DNA of 64,000 nt from Novosphingobium sp. CECT 9465 (lineage in GTDB: Bacteria > Pseudomonadota > Alphaproteobacteria > Sphingomonadales > Sphingomonadaceae): positions 2,590,501 through 2,654,500 of the forward strand of contig NZ_CAKLBX010000001.1 of assembly GCF_920987055.1 (NCBI RefSeq). The letters are read 5' to 3'. Below the pieces are notes generated by a model that had not been told where the DNA came from, ran no database searches, and saw nothing but the letters and a program-made list of their open reading frames with translations. Numbering within the stretch: the first letter of the stretch is position 1; each line of letters opens with the position of its first letter. Positions 54,466 through 64,000 of the stretch are shown here, in pieces. The position numbers and the translations under genes were made by a program.

Positions 54466-54792
54466 TCAGGCCTTTGCGACCGGCGCGTCCTCGCCAAGGT
54501 CTTCGTACCACGCCTCGACCGGACCATTCAGCTTGATCGTCAACGGGTTGCCCTTGCGATCCATTGCCTTGCCCGCCTGTACGCGCACCCAGCCTTCGGA
54601 AATCGAATATTCCTCGACATTGTGGCGGACCACGTCCTTGAAGCGGATACCGATCCCGCGACGCAGCTTTTCCTCATCAAAGAACGGGCTGCGCGGATTG
54701 ATCGCAAGACGGTCTGGCGGCACGTCCGGTCCGGCAGCGGCAGGCGCCGGGGTTGCAGGGACGGTTTCGGGCTGTGGGGTTTCATCATTCAT
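54466..54792 (-). CDS. DUF3297 family protein
   Basis: A 108-residue protein with a Pro/Ala-rich N-terminus and the DUF3297 core PPDRLAINPRSPFFDEEKLR, GIGIRFKDVVRHNVEEYSIS and WVRVQAGKAMDRKGNPLTI. ATG at 54792 is the family start (MNDETPQPE); the open frame upstream overlaps the tRNA. No function is established for the family as far as I know. Cytosolic, no membrane segment. Confidence 0.9.
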   Translation of the reverse strand: MNDETPQPETVPATPAPAAAGPDVPPDRLAINPRSPFFDEEKLRRGIGIRFKDVVRHNVEEYSISEGWVRVQAGKAMDRKGNPLTIKLNGPVEAWYEDLGEDAPVAKA

Positions 54793-54890
54793 GGAGCGCG
54801 CAATTATCTTGATCGTCCCACTTGTCAATCGAAGCGCGTCGTCGTAATGGCCCGCCCCTGTCCAGCAGCCGGCCAGTTTGCCGCCAGGAC

Positions 54891-54965
54891 GGGCGCGTAG
54901 CTCAGTGGTAGAGCACACCCTTCACACGGGTGGGGTCGCAGGTTCAATCCCTGCCGCGCCCACCA
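54891..54965 (+). tRNA. tRNA-Val (anticodon CAC)
   Basis: A complete cloverleaf with acceptor stem GGGCGCG/CGCGCCC, D arm GCTCAGTGGTAGAGC, anticodon stem CACCC/GGGTG around loop TTCACAC (anticodon CAC), T arm GCAGG-TTCAATC-CCTGC, and an encoded ACCA end. No integrase or attachment-site duplication was seen next to it. Confidence 0.96.
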
Positions 54966-55000
54966 GCGCTTGATCGCTTGGAAGCCTATCGGCCATCCGC

Positions 55001-56086
55001 TCAATCCAACTTTGGCGCAGCGCTTGCGGTCCGCGCGGCGAGGCGCTGTTCGGTCAGGATTTGCCATGCCGTGATGAACAGCGCGCCCACGACCGGGCCG
55101 ATGACGATGCCGCTCAGCCCCAGCAGTTCGATCCCGCCGAGGGTGGTTACCAGCACCAGCCAGTCCGGTATGCCGGTATCGCGACCGACAAGCATGGGCC
55201 GCAGGATATTGTCCGCCATGCCGATGACGACCACGCCGGATGCGGTTACCACCACGCCCTGCCACAAGGCCCCGGTGGCGAAGAGATAAATCGCTACCGG
55301 ACCCCATATGATCGCAGGGCCGATCGCGGGAAGCAGCGCAGCGATGGCCATCAGCGCGCCCCACAGCAAGGCTGCCGGAAGGCCCACGATGGCAAATGTT
55401 ATTGCCCCAAGCATGCCCTGAACCAACGCCACGACAACCGATCCCTTCAGCGTTGCGCGCACTGCGGCGACAAAGCGGTCGGCGATTCGCTGGGCTACCG
55501 AATGTTCCAACGGCAGCGCCCGGATGATCGTGGGGCCGAGCGCATGACCATCGCGCAGAAGGAAAAACGTGACGTAAAGCCCGACGCCAAACGCCAGCAC
55601 GAAGGCGGCCGCGTTCGCCCCGATGGCCAGTGCGCGCTGCGTGAGCATCGTGGCGCTGCTGCTGATGGCATCGGCCAGTCGGCTCTGGACGAGTTCGAAC
55701 GTCCCCAGCCCGGCATTGCCGAGCATGGCCTGAACACGGCCGGGCAAGGCATTGTGCACCTGCTGGAAGTACATTGCGAAATTGATCTCGCCCGAACGCA
55801 TCTGGCCAAACACACCAGCGGCCTGTTGCACCACCATGGTGCCGATCAGCATCGCCGGAATGATCACTGCAAAGGTTATTATCAGCAGCGTCATCGCTGC
55901 TGCCAGGCTGCGCCGTCCCGGCCAGCGTTCGAGCAGGCGTTCGTTCAGCGCACTGAACATGAGCGCCGCCAGCGCCGCCCATAGCAGCGCGCTGGCAAAG
56001 CCTGATACGACGAACAGCAAGCTTGCGGTAACAACCGCCAGCAGGACGATCAGGCCGCCGCGTTCGATCCTGCTTGTATCGATCAT
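55001..56086 (-). CDS. AI-2E family transporter (second copy)
   Basis: A 361-residue polytopic protein with about eight hydrophobic segments and the PerM/AI-2E C-terminal pattern AAIAALLPAIGPAIIWGPVAI, GMADNILRPMLVGRDTGIP and LLGLSGIVIGPVVGALFI. ATG at 56086 (MIDTSRIERGG) is preferred over a start 9 codons upstream. It begins downstream of and convergent with tRNA-Val. It differs clearly from the copy at 11587-12648. Substrate unknown. Confidence 0.88.
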   Translation of the reverse strand: MIDTSRIERGGLIVLLAVVTASLLFVVSGFASALLWAALAALMFSALNERLLERWPGRRSLAAAMTLLIITFAVIIPAMLIGTMVVQQAAGVFGQMRSGEINFAMYFQQVHNALPGRVQAMLGNAGLGTFELVQSRLADAISSSATMLTQRALAIGANAAAFVLAFGVGLYVTFFLLRDGHALGPTIIRALPLEHSVAQRIADRFVAAVRATLKGSVVVALVQGMLGAITFAIVGLPAALLWGALMAIAALLPAIGPAIIWGPVAIYLFATGALWQGVVVTASGVVVIGMADNILRPMLVGRDTGIPDWLVLVTTLGGIELLGLSGIVIGPVVGALFITAWQILTEQRLAARTASAAPKLD

Positions 56087-56197
56087 TGTTTCCTCAACGC
56101 TGCTGACGGGCAAGGGATGGACGCTGTTGCAGCGCCTTGCAAGCGTGTGACGGTCATCGCTAATAGGGGCTGGAGACTAGGACATGCTGTAGTGCCT

Positions 56198-56842
56198 TTA
56201 TTCGATCGGGGCATCGCTCTGTCTTGCCGGAACCGCATCGATGAACGCTGGCAATTTCATGCATTCAGCCTCGATGGACGGGATACGACCAAAATCGAAC
56301 CTTGCGCCAAACCGGCGCGCATTGCCCAGTTGCGGGACCAGCATGATATCGGCCAGCGTCACTTGCGATCCGAAGCAGTAAGGGCCTTCGGCGCCCGCGA
56401 CGAGTTCTGCAAATGCGGCAAGACCGCTCTCAATCACTTCGATCGCCCATGCGTTGATCGCGTCCTGATCCAGTCCTCGCTTGCGAAGCATCCTGAGGAC
56501 CTTGAGGTTCTGGACCGGATGGACATCGCAGGCGATGATCTGCGCCACAGCCCTCACCCTTGCGCGTGAAAGCGCGTCCTGCGGCAGCAGCGCGGGTTCG
56601 GGATGAACCTCGTCCAGATATTCGCAGATTGCAAGGCTCTGGGTCAGGACATGATCGCCGACGACCAGTGCAGGCACCAGACCTTGCGGGTTGATGGCAA
56701 GATATTCCGCCGAATGCTGCCCGCCCCGCAGCAGATCATGCGCCACACCCTGCCACTTCAGCCCTTTCAGCCCCAGCGCGATGCGCAAGCGCCACGAAGC
56801 GGTGGAGCGCCAATAGCCGTGAAGGACCATGGCTTCAGACAT
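56198..56842 (-). CDS. maiA: Maleylacetoacetate isomerase / zeta-class glutathione S-transferase
   Basis: A 214-residue GST-fold protein with the zeta-class active-site motif YWRSTASWRLRIALGLKG (SSCS-type region, here STAS), NPQGLVPALVVGDHVLTQSLAICEYLDE, and the helical C-terminal domain with GSQVTLADIMLVPQ. Zeta GSTs isomerise maleylacetoacetate in tyrosine/homogentisate breakdown. No other homogentisate genes are adjacent, so a general GST role remains possible. Confidence 0.85.
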   Translation of the reverse strand: MSEAMVLHGYWRSTASWRLRIALGLKGLKWQGVAHDLLRGGQHSAEYLAINPQGLVPALVVGDHVLTQSLAICEYLDEVHPEPALLPQDALSRARVRAVAQIIACDVHPVQNLKVLRMLRKRGLDQDAINAWAIEVIESGLAAFAELVAGAEGPYCFGSQVTLADIMLVPQLGNARRFGARFDFGRIPSIEAECMKLPAFIDAVPARQSDAPIE

Positions 56843-57036
56843 CGAACATCACGGACACGGCAAAGCTCCCGGCAAGGACGGCGCTTCGGTTGTGAAGCGC
56901 TGTTGGCAATATCGGGAAGGTAGGGTTTTGCCGCGCAATTGAAAGCCGCGCCGGAAGCCCCCTGCGATTTGACACGGGACAATGACTGTAAATCGCACTC
57001 TGCAACAGTCACGGTCATAACAGGAAAGGTCCCATC

Positions 57037-57228
57037 ATGTTCAAATCCAATGTCGGCGGTATCGACCGCGTGTTGCGCATTGTCGTTGGTCTGGCGCTGA
57101 TTGCCCTTGTGTTTGTCGGGCCGCAAACCCCGTGGGGCTGGCTTGGGCTGGTGCCGCTGTTGACCGGCTTCATGCGTACCTGCCCGCTCTATTCGCTGAT
57201 CGGTCTCAGCACTTGTCCGCGCAGATAG
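57037..57228 (+). CDS. DUF2892 (YgaP-like) small membrane protein
   Basis: A 63-residue protein with the family pattern MFKSNVGGIDRVLRIVVGLA, two hydrophobic stretches and the ending TGFMRTCPLYSLIGLSTC with paired cysteines. AGGAAAGG lies 9 nt before ATG. DUF2892 is the membrane part of YgaP-type proteins; here it stands without a rhodanese domain. Function unknown. Followed by serS, 87 nt away. Confidence 0.9.
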   Translation: MFKSNVGGIDRVLRIVVGLALIALVFVGPQTPWGWLGLVPLLTGFMRTCPLYSLIGLSTCPRR

Positions 57229-57279
57229 GGGAGGCCCCCGCAGGTAACGCAGACAAGTGACGATGGGCTGATGCCCTGA

Positions 57280-58607
<1,328 letters not shown>

Positions 58608-58608
<1 letters not shown>

Positions 58609-59360
58609 TGCGGCGGGTTGGCGCTGCCCTGCTGTTTGTGCTGGCCGCACCGCTGGCAGCGCAGCAAGACGCGCGCGAGGCCGATCCGCGTGGACCGATC
58701 GTTGCCTGGAGCTACACCGTCCAGCCGGGCGATACCTTTGCCGCCATCGCACGACGCTGGGGCGTGGACATGGCCGCGCTCGGCACGGCAAACGCCATTC
58801 CCAGTCCCTATATGATCCGCGTGGGCCAGGTGCTGCGGCGGCCGGATACAAGCGCCGCGCCCGTTGCAAGGCCCGCGCCGGTCGCCCCCGTCCGTCCTGC
58901 CCCCCCGCCAAGCTCCGCCCCCCTCCCACGCTCCACATCATTGCCGCGCCCGCCGCTTGCCCAGCGGGAATCCGATGCACCGCGCATGCAGTGGCCGACC
59001 GAAGGCGCGATCATCTCCCGCTTTGGCGATTCGATTGCAGGCATCCCGTCCAACGGCATAGACCTTGCCGCGCTCTACGGGACCAAGGTTCGCGCTGCGG
59101 CGGCAGGCATCGTCATCTATGCAGGCAAGGAGCCTGAGCGGTTCGGGCAACTGATCCTGATCGATCATGGCAAGGGATTCGTCACCGCTTACGCCTATCT
59201 CGGCTCGATGACGGTGAAGGAAGGCCAGAGCGTTACTGCACGTGAACGCATAGCGCTGGTGGGAAAGAGCGGCGAAGCCAGGCGCCCGACGGTCCACTTC
59301 GAACTGCGGCGCAACAACGTGCCCCGCAATCCCGAACTCTACCTTCCGCCCCGCCTCTAA
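58608..59360 (+). CDS. LysM and M23-fold protein, EnvC/NlpD-like, with degenerate zinc site
   Basis: A 250-residue secreted protein: signal peptide (residues 1-20), a LysM domain (YTVQPGDTFAAIARRWGVDM), a Pro-rich linker and a C-terminal LytM/M23 fold (WPTEGAIISRFGDSIAGIPS, VRAAAAGIVIYAG, VHFELRRNNVPRNPELYLP). The metal ligands are mostly lost: PSNGIDLA replaces the HxxxD pattern's His, and TAYAYLGSM replaces the His in the middle motif. This fits NlpD/EnvC-type activators of cell-wall amidases rather than an active peptidase. Confidence 0.88.
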
Positions 59361-60160
59361 AGCGGCCTGACCAGGAGGCAGTTGCCGGCCGGATCGAAGT
59401 TCACGGCATTTGCCCCTGCGGCCAGTCCGCAGTCACCCGGCTCAAGCACGATATCGCCAAGCCCGATGTTTTTCCGCAACGGAATGACCAGGCATGGCCC
59501 TTGGTATTCCGCGCGAAGAGCAGCGGACGGTATGCCTGCCACTGCATCGGCCACAAAATATTCGCCCTGTGCCAAGCGCTGCGTCGTTCCCAGGCAGCCG
59601 TTGCGGCGCAATGCCGGATCGTGTGGCTGCCCCTTTGCGACCTGTAGACCTTTGTCCAGATGCAGTTCGCGGGGGCGTCCGTAATCGTAAAGTCGATATG
59701 TGATATCGCTGTTCTGCTGCACTTCGATCAGGCTCACACCCGCGCCGATGGCGTGTACCGTGCCTGCCGGAATGTAGAAAAAATCCCCTGCCTGGACGGG
59801 GTGCCATGCCAGCATATCCTCGATGCTTCCATCGAGCGCGGCGGCCCGCATCGTCACGGAATCCAAAGATTTCCTGAAGCCGACCCCCAGTTTAGCGCCC
59901 GGCTCGGCGTCGATCACCAGCCAGCACTCTTCCTTGCCGCGATCGGCCTCACCAAGTTCCCGCGCCTGCGCATCGCTGGGATGCACCTGAACCGAAAGCT
60001 TCTCGCTGGTGAAGATGTATTTGACCAGGATATCGGGCATTTCGACCGGAGGCTCGAACCACACTTCGCCTATCCGCATGCCCTCCGGCGCCACGAATGG
60101 CGATGGCAGGACATCCTTGCCCCACGGTTTTTCGACCAGACGCTTGGTCAATGCTTTCAC
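59357..60160 (-). CDS. manA: Mannose-6-phosphate isomerase, class I short form
   Basis: A 267-residue cupin enzyme converting fructose-6-phosphate and mannose-6-phosphate. Zinc ligands appear in LSVQVHPSDAQARELGE, GKEECWLVIDAEPG and IPAGTVHAIGAGVSLIEVQQ; the C-terminus is a second half-cupin. GTG at 60160 overlaps the manC stop (GTGA), so it is translated after manC. It is convergent with the LysM/M23 gene (4-nt overlap). Supplies mannose-6-phosphate for GDP-mannose. Confidence 0.92.
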   Translation of the reverse strand: MKALTKRLVEKPWGKDVLPSPFVAPEGMRIGEVWFEPPVEMPDILVKYIFTSEKLSVQVHPSDAQARELGEADRGKEECWLVIDAEPGAKLGVGFRKSLDSVTMRAAALDGSIEDMLAWHPVQAGDFFYIPAGTVHAIGAGVSLIEVQQNSDITYRLYDYGRPRELHLDKGLQVAKGQPHDPALRRNGCLGTTQRLAQGEYFVADAVAGIPSAALRAEYQGPCLVIPLRKNIGLGDIVLEPGDCGLAAGANAVNFDPAGNCLLVRPL

Positions 60161-61197
60161 TGATTGGCTGCTCCGGTCAATTTTCCAACGGCCTGCGCAC
60201 CTTCCGGCGAACAGACCAGAACTTCATCCCCATCGACGACGACGATCAGGTTCGAAACACCGACCACGGAAACGCGCGGGCCGTCGCTCATCACCAGAAC
60301 GTTTCGGGAATCAAGCAGTTCCACCCTGCCGAACGTGGCGTTGCCTGCCTCATCGATTTCTTGCGCTTCGTGCAGGGCCTGCCAGTTGCCGATATCAGAC
60401 CATGCCATCGTAGCTGGCACCATAGCGGCGTGTTCCGTCAGTTCCATGACCGCATAGTCGACCGACTGACTGGGAACCTGCGTAAAAAGATCTGCATCAG
60501 GATGAAAACGCAGGCCATCGGTCCGCCCCTTGTTAACCGATGCACGGACGGCTTCAAGGATATCTGGTCGATGCTTTGCCAGTTCATCAAGGAACGTGCC
60601 AACCTTGAACGCGAAAATTCCGCCATTCCAGGCATATTCACCGCTTGCGAGGAATTCCATGGCACGGGCCAGATCGGGCTTTTCGACGAAGCGTTCAACT
60701 TTTCGACCCGAAGAGCCGGGAATGGGATCACCCTGCTTGAGATAGCCGAATCCCGTTTCAGGAGCGGTGGGTGCGATACCGAACGATACCAGCCAACCTT
60801 TATCGGCCAATCCGGCCGCTTCACGCGCGGCGCTGCGGAATGCGTCGCAATCACCGATATGGTGATCGCTGGGGCAGACCAGCATGATCGCATCGCGCGG
60901 CAACAGCAGCGCCGCAAGGGCAATGGCTGCCGCCGTATTGCGCCCGACCGGTTCCACCAATATCCGCGTGTTGGCGCGATCGGGCAGTTGCGCCTCGACA
61001 TGATCAAGGTGCGCGGTGCCCGTGACGATCACGGGATGGCCGAATCCATCTTTGGGAGCACACCGCAGAACAGTGGCGGCGAACATGGTTGTATCGCCAA
61101 CAAGGGGAAGAAATGGCTTGGGCTTATGCTTTCTGGACCGCGGCCAAAGTCGGGTGCCACTTCCCCCGCAAAGAACAACTGGAATAATATCAGTCAT
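60157..61197 (-). CDS. manC: Mannose-1-phosphate guanylyltransferase
   Basis: A 346-residue nucleotidyltransferase making GDP-mannose. The GTP-binding signature is VVLCGGSGTRLWPRSRKHKP at residues ~7-26, with VEPVGRNTAAAIALAA, GFGYLKQGDPIPG and VERFVEKPDLARAMEFL following. It lacks the C-terminal isomerase domain of bifunctional enzymes, which is instead the separate manA gene directly after it. It follows the GH130 gene by 44 nt. Confidence 0.93.
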   Translation of the reverse strand: MTDIIPVVLCGGSGTRLWPRSRKHKPKPFLPLVGDTTMFAATVLRCAPKDGFGHPVIVTGTAHLDHVEAQLPDRANTRILVEPVGRNTAAAIALAALLLPRDAIMLVCPSDHHIGDCDAFRSAAREAAGLADKGWLVSFGIAPTAPETGFGYLKQGDPIPGSSGRKVERFVEKPDLARAMEFLASGEYAWNGGIFAFKVGTFLDELAKHRPDILEAVRASVNKGRTDGLRFHPDADLFTQVPSQSVDYAVMELTEHAAMVPATMAWSDIGNWQALHEAQEIDEAGNATFGRVELLDSRNVLVMSDGPRVSVVGVSNLIVVVDGDEVLVCSPEGAQAVGKLTGAANQ

Positions 61198-61241
61198 TGG
61201 CCGCCTTGATCGAAGTTGAACCGCTTATCTTCCGGCCTAGT

Positions 61242-62573
61242 CTAGGAGATATTCCCCATCATGGCCAGAAGGTCCGTAACTGAAGTGGACGCAAAACCTA
61301 CGGCGCTGTCAGAAATTCCATAAGGAATAAGCAGTTGCTCTCCCACAAGGAGGGCGCCGCAAGTGTAGACCACGTTCGGCACGTATCCGAACCGGTCAGC
61401 GTCAATGGCGGTCAGGATGGGCTTGGCCGATCGTGCAATGACCTTCGAAGGATCGTCACGGTCCAGCAAGGCGCAGCCCAGGGCATATTTGCGCATCGCG
61501 CCGACGCCGTGCGTGAACAACAACCAGCCATGCTCTGTCAGGATCGGGCTGCCGCAATTGCCGATCTGCACAAATTCCCACGGAAATTCAGGCTCCATAA
61601 GAAGAACGCCATCGTCATCCCAACAATCCAGCCGGTCAGACCGCAGCAGGAACAGGTTCTTGCCGTCCTGCCGCCCGACCATGCAATATTGCCCGCCGAT
61701 CTTCTGCGGAAACAGGGCCATGCCCTTGTTGCGCCCGGCGCGGCCCTCGATAGGTTCCAGCACGAACTGGCGAAAATCGCGGGTCAACAGCAGTTCGGAC
61801 CGGATCGACGTGCCGGAATAGGCGGTATAAGTGCCCATCCATTCGAAATCGCCACCGCCATGATCGAAGCGCACGAGACGCAGATCTTCAAGGCCGCCGC
61901 GCTGCTGTTCGGTGATCGGAAAGATCACGCTGTTCGACAGGCTGCTTTCGGAATGACGGTGGACCCCCACCGCCCCATCGTCACGCAGCGCGGAAAGGCT
62001 GTCGTCGGCCTGCATCGCGGTGGCAAAGTGGCTTTGCGGCCACAGTTCGAACGTGCCGTCAGGCATGGCTATGCCTTCGCGGAACACGATCGAGCTGATG
62101 TGCCCCTCGCCCACCGCGCGCAGGCTCATCACGAAACGCACCGCGCCGCCGGTCATCCCCGACTGGTCGGGATGCGGCACGATGCTGGGGTTCATCAATG
62201 CTGCTGCGGCGTAGGTATATTCGTGGCAGAAATAGGCGCCGATCAGACTTTTGCGCAGGGCTGAAAAGGAAGACCCATCCAGCCCTAGCATGGCTTCTAT
62301 TTCGGCGTACCGCTCAAGGAACAGTTGCTCCGTTTGCCAGTGCCGCTCCTCGAAATCATGGAGAACCCGCCGATATTCGTCCGCCGCCTCATCCTCGGCC
62401 AGCGATGCGACATCGGCCACGAGCTTTTCAGCGCGCGCACTGGTTCCGCCTGGCCCTTGCCAGCCGAGATGAAATGGACGAAGCACGACCCGTGATGGAT
62501 CGGCATGAAGCCGTTGTTCAAGCACCCGCAAGCTGTTGCGTACCCTTGTAGTTGATCCGTTCGGGCCGGGCAT
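61242..62573 (-). CDS. Glycoside hydrolase family 130 protein (mannosyl phosphorylase/mannosidase-type)
   Basis: A 443-residue protein with a helical N-terminal extension (about residues 40-110, ADEYRRVLHDFEERHWQTEQ) and a five-bladed propeller of GH130 type: GGLEDLRLVRFDHGGGDFEW (EDxR motif, Leu in place of the common Pro), KIGGQYCMVGRQDG and YVPNVVYTCGALLVGEQLLI. GH130 members are mostly beta-mannoside phosphorylases. ATG at 62573 overlaps the glycosyltransferase by 56 nt; GTG at 62525 would overlap by 8 nt and is an alternative. Confidence 0.85.
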   Translation of the reverse strand: MPGPNGSTTRVRNSLRVLEQRLHADPSRVVLRPFHLGWQGPGGTSARAEKLVADVASLAEDEAADEYRRVLHDFEERHWQTEQLFLERYAEIEAMLGLDGSSFSALRKSLIGAYFCHEYTYAAAALMNPSIVPHPDQSGMTGGAVRFVMSLRAVGEGHISSIVFREGIAMPDGTFELWPQSHFATAMQADDSLSALRDDGAVGVHRHSESSLSNSVIFPITEQQRGGLEDLRLVRFDHGGGDFEWMGTYTAYSGTSIRSELLLTRDFRQFVLEPIEGRAGRNKGMALFPQKIGGQYCMVGRQDGKNLFLLRSDRLDCWDDDGVLLMEPEFPWEFVQIGNCGSPILTEHGWLLFTHGVGAMRKYALGCALLDRDDPSKVIARSAKPILTAIDADRFGYVPNVVYTCGALLVGEQLLIPYGISDSAVGFASTSVTDLLAMMGNIS

Positions 62574-64000
62574 CCACCGGCGAGGTGCCGGACACCGGCT
62601 GACCGGTCCCGGTACGATTGGCTAGCCTGCACATCGCATAGTGCGCAAGCTGGAATGCAAGAATTGATTCCGCTCCGCAATTCAGGTTCACACCTTGCGG
62701 CGTCACCCCATCCCGGCACCGTCCGCTCGCCATGTCGACCATCACCTCTCCGCGATCGTTCCCGCCAAGGAACCAGCGGTAGGCAGTCTCGGCATGGCGC
62801 AGCCAGCCGATGTCACCCGTAGCCGCATAGGCAGCCGCGGCAGCGTCTATCGCTGCCCAGGCCTCCACGGGTTGCTGATCGAACGGCAGGTTTTCGTAGA
62901 ACTGACCGAAGGTTTCCGATCCTACCGGACGGAAATGGCCCTGAGCCGATACCTGCTGCCGCGCGATGAAGCGCAGGCTCGCCAGCCCGCTTTCCAGCCA
63001 ATCCTGACGGCCCAGCATTGCGCCGGCCTCGATCAGCGCCTGCGGAAGGCGGGGGTTGTCGTAGCCCAGCACTGCCTCAAACCACGCCCAGTCCGGCCTG
63101 CGCGAAACGGCAAGCAATCTGTCCAGCAAGGCTGCTCCGCATGCCAGCGCCGCGCGCGCCGCGCCGTGACCGGGGTTGACGCGCAACGCTTCCACGCAGC
63201 CAAGCATCATGAACGCGACCGTGCGCGGCGATTCCATATTGGCCACAGGTTCCAGCGCAATGTCGAACCATTGCGCCGCCCACGCGCGCAAACCTTCGTC
63301 AGGGGCATTCCCCATCGCATGGCCCAGCGCCCACAGGGTGCGGCCATTGCTGTCATCGGACCCCACATCTTCGCACCACGTGCGGTCGAAGTTCATGAAA
63401 TTGCGGAACGCCTGGCGATCGGGATTCCAGCCGTGCTGGATAAAAGAGGCGTAAACCGTGGCCCAGCGCTGCCTTTCTGCCAGAGGAACGCCATCGGCTT
63501 CTCCCATCAGCATCAGCGCGCGCACGTTATCGTCAATGCAATAGCCATGGCGACGATCGGGCACGGTCAGGATCGAATGCTGGAACATGCCGGTGCTGTC
63601 GCTCATCGCAACAACGCCTGAAAATCCGGGCGTTGCCAGCAACGGGATCGCGCGCGGCGGCTGGGTGACGACACTTTCGACCAAAGCCCGCGACGCGGCG
63701 GCAAAGCACGGCCAGATCGTTTCCCGGCCCTTTTCCCATGCACGGCGCTGAACCGCGCGAAGCTCGGTCGGATCATCCAGCAGGCGATTGACCGCTGCCG
63801 CGATCACATCAGCCTGACGCGGCTCCACAAGCACGCCTACGCCATCGGCCAGAAGTTCGCGCGCATGGACATAGGGCGTGGAAACCACTGCCTTGCCCAG
63901 CGCCACGGCATAACTCAACGTACCGGACGTCGATTGCTGCATGTTGGGATAGGGCGTCAGGTAAATGTCGCAGGCCTCAAGCTGATCAAGCAGTTCCTCG
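62518..64000 (-). CDS. Glycosyltransferase with C-terminal six-hairpin-like domain (5' truncated by window edge)
   Basis: The frame enters from beyond the window. The first ~75 visible residues are the end of a GT4-type glycosyltransferase (ACDIYLTPYPNMQQSTSGTL, YAVALGKAVVSTPYVH, LVEPRQADVIAAAVNRLLDD). The remaining ~400 residues are helical and resemble an (alpha/alpha)6 barrel (YCIDDNVRALMLMGEADGVP, DDSNGRTLWALGHAMGN, NAESILAFQ-type Asn/Glu motifs). Both parts seem to be one chain. Followed by the GH130 gene with overlap; a role in mannose-containing glycan metabolism is inferred. Confidence 0.82.
   Translation of the reverse strand, partial: EELLDQLEACDIYLTPYPNMQQSTSGTLSYAVALGKAVVSTPYVHARELLADGVGVLVEPRQADVIAAAVNRLLDDPTELRAVQRRAWEKGRETIWPCFAAASRALVESVVTQPPRAIPLLATPGFSGVVAMSDSTGMFQHSILTVPDRRHGYCIDDNVRALMLMGEADGVPLAERQRWATVYASFIQHGWNPDRQAFRNFMNFDRTWCEDVGSDDSNGRTLWALGHAMGNAPDEGLRAWAAQWFDIALEPVANMESPRTVAFMMLGCVEALRVNPGHGAARAALACGAALLDRLLAVSRRPDWAWFEAVLGYDNPRLPQALIEAGAMLGRQDWLESGLASLRFIARQQVSAQGHFRPVGSETFGQFYENLPFDQQPVEAWAAIDAAAAAYAATGDIGWLRHAETAYRWFLGGNDRGEVMVDMASGRCRDGVTPQGVNLNCGAESILAFQLAHYAMCRLANRTGTGQPVSGTSPVDARPERINYKGTQQLAGA

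Noticed and set aside
54891..56086. tRNA-Val as an attachment site of an integrated element
   Set aside because: No integrase, no repeated tRNA 3' end and no change in gene character downstream were seen.

Overview
The window is high-GC DNA from an alphaproteobacterium, most likely a member of the Sphingomonadaceae close to Novosphingobium. This is inferred from the aa3 oxidase cluster order coxB-coxA-ctaB-coxF-ctaG-coxC, a circularly permuted two-piece tmRNA with the tag ANDNEALALAA, an Hda-type DnaA regulator, DUF2794/DUF2066/DUF3297 proteins and abundant palindromic intergenic repeats. It reads as ordinary chromosome: densely packed genes, many start/stop overlaps of 1-8 nt, and one insertion sequence.

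Layout. 1-8.6 kb (minus strand) holds the cytochrome c oxidase structural and assembly genes, then SURF1, threonine synthase and a truncated rRNA-type methyltransferase. 8.7-14.3 kb (plus) holds pyrE, pdxJ, acpS, lepB, an AI-2E-family permease, a DUF3089 hydrolase and ruvX. 14.3-24.1 kb is mixed housekeeping: two hotdog thioesterases, cysE, hda, DUF2066, purM, a PurN-MmcQ fusion, ndk, a GIY-YIG gene bracketed by repeats, holC, a DUF2256 mini-protein and pepA. 24.2-29.8 kb is the conserved lptD-surA-pdxA-rsmA block. 29.9-36 kb has malate synthase G and an arginine succinyltransferase locus (M20 hydrolase-astA-astB). 36-42 kb has a small membrane protein behind a sigma-54-like promoter, ssrA, mscL, lemA with two TPM proteins, a NUDIX hydrolase and a TonB receptor. 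42.3-43.5 kb is an IS110-family element. 43.6-48.5 kb has a glutathione-dependent formaldehyde dehydrogenase with a divergent LysR gene, a DUF983 protein, der and a CHAP protein. 48.5-52.5 kb is a valine/isobutyrate catabolic operon. 52.6-64 kb has two small lipoprotein genes, a second LysR gene, tRNA-Val, a second AI-2E-family permease, maiA, serS, an EnvC/NlpD-like protein and a mannose block (manA, manC, a GH130 enzyme and a glycosyltransferase running off the end).

Most notable: the IS110 element has, upstream of its recombinase, three stem-loops in the order expected of a bridge RNA (5' hairpin, target-binding loop, donor-binding loop). It carries four short guide segments in the order left target, right target, left donor, right donor that match the insertion site and the element ends. 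The insertion lies in a ~127-bp intergenic repeat, and an empty copy of that repeat sits 8 kb away in the same window, which fixes the element boundaries. Other points of interest are a repeat family that supplies the Shine-Dalgarno of acpS and purN, a shared promoter-like motif before three cox genes, and a GH130-glycosyltransferase-GDP-mannose gene set. The only stretch over 300 bp without a protein gene (36379-36859) is filled by ssrA and a terminator.
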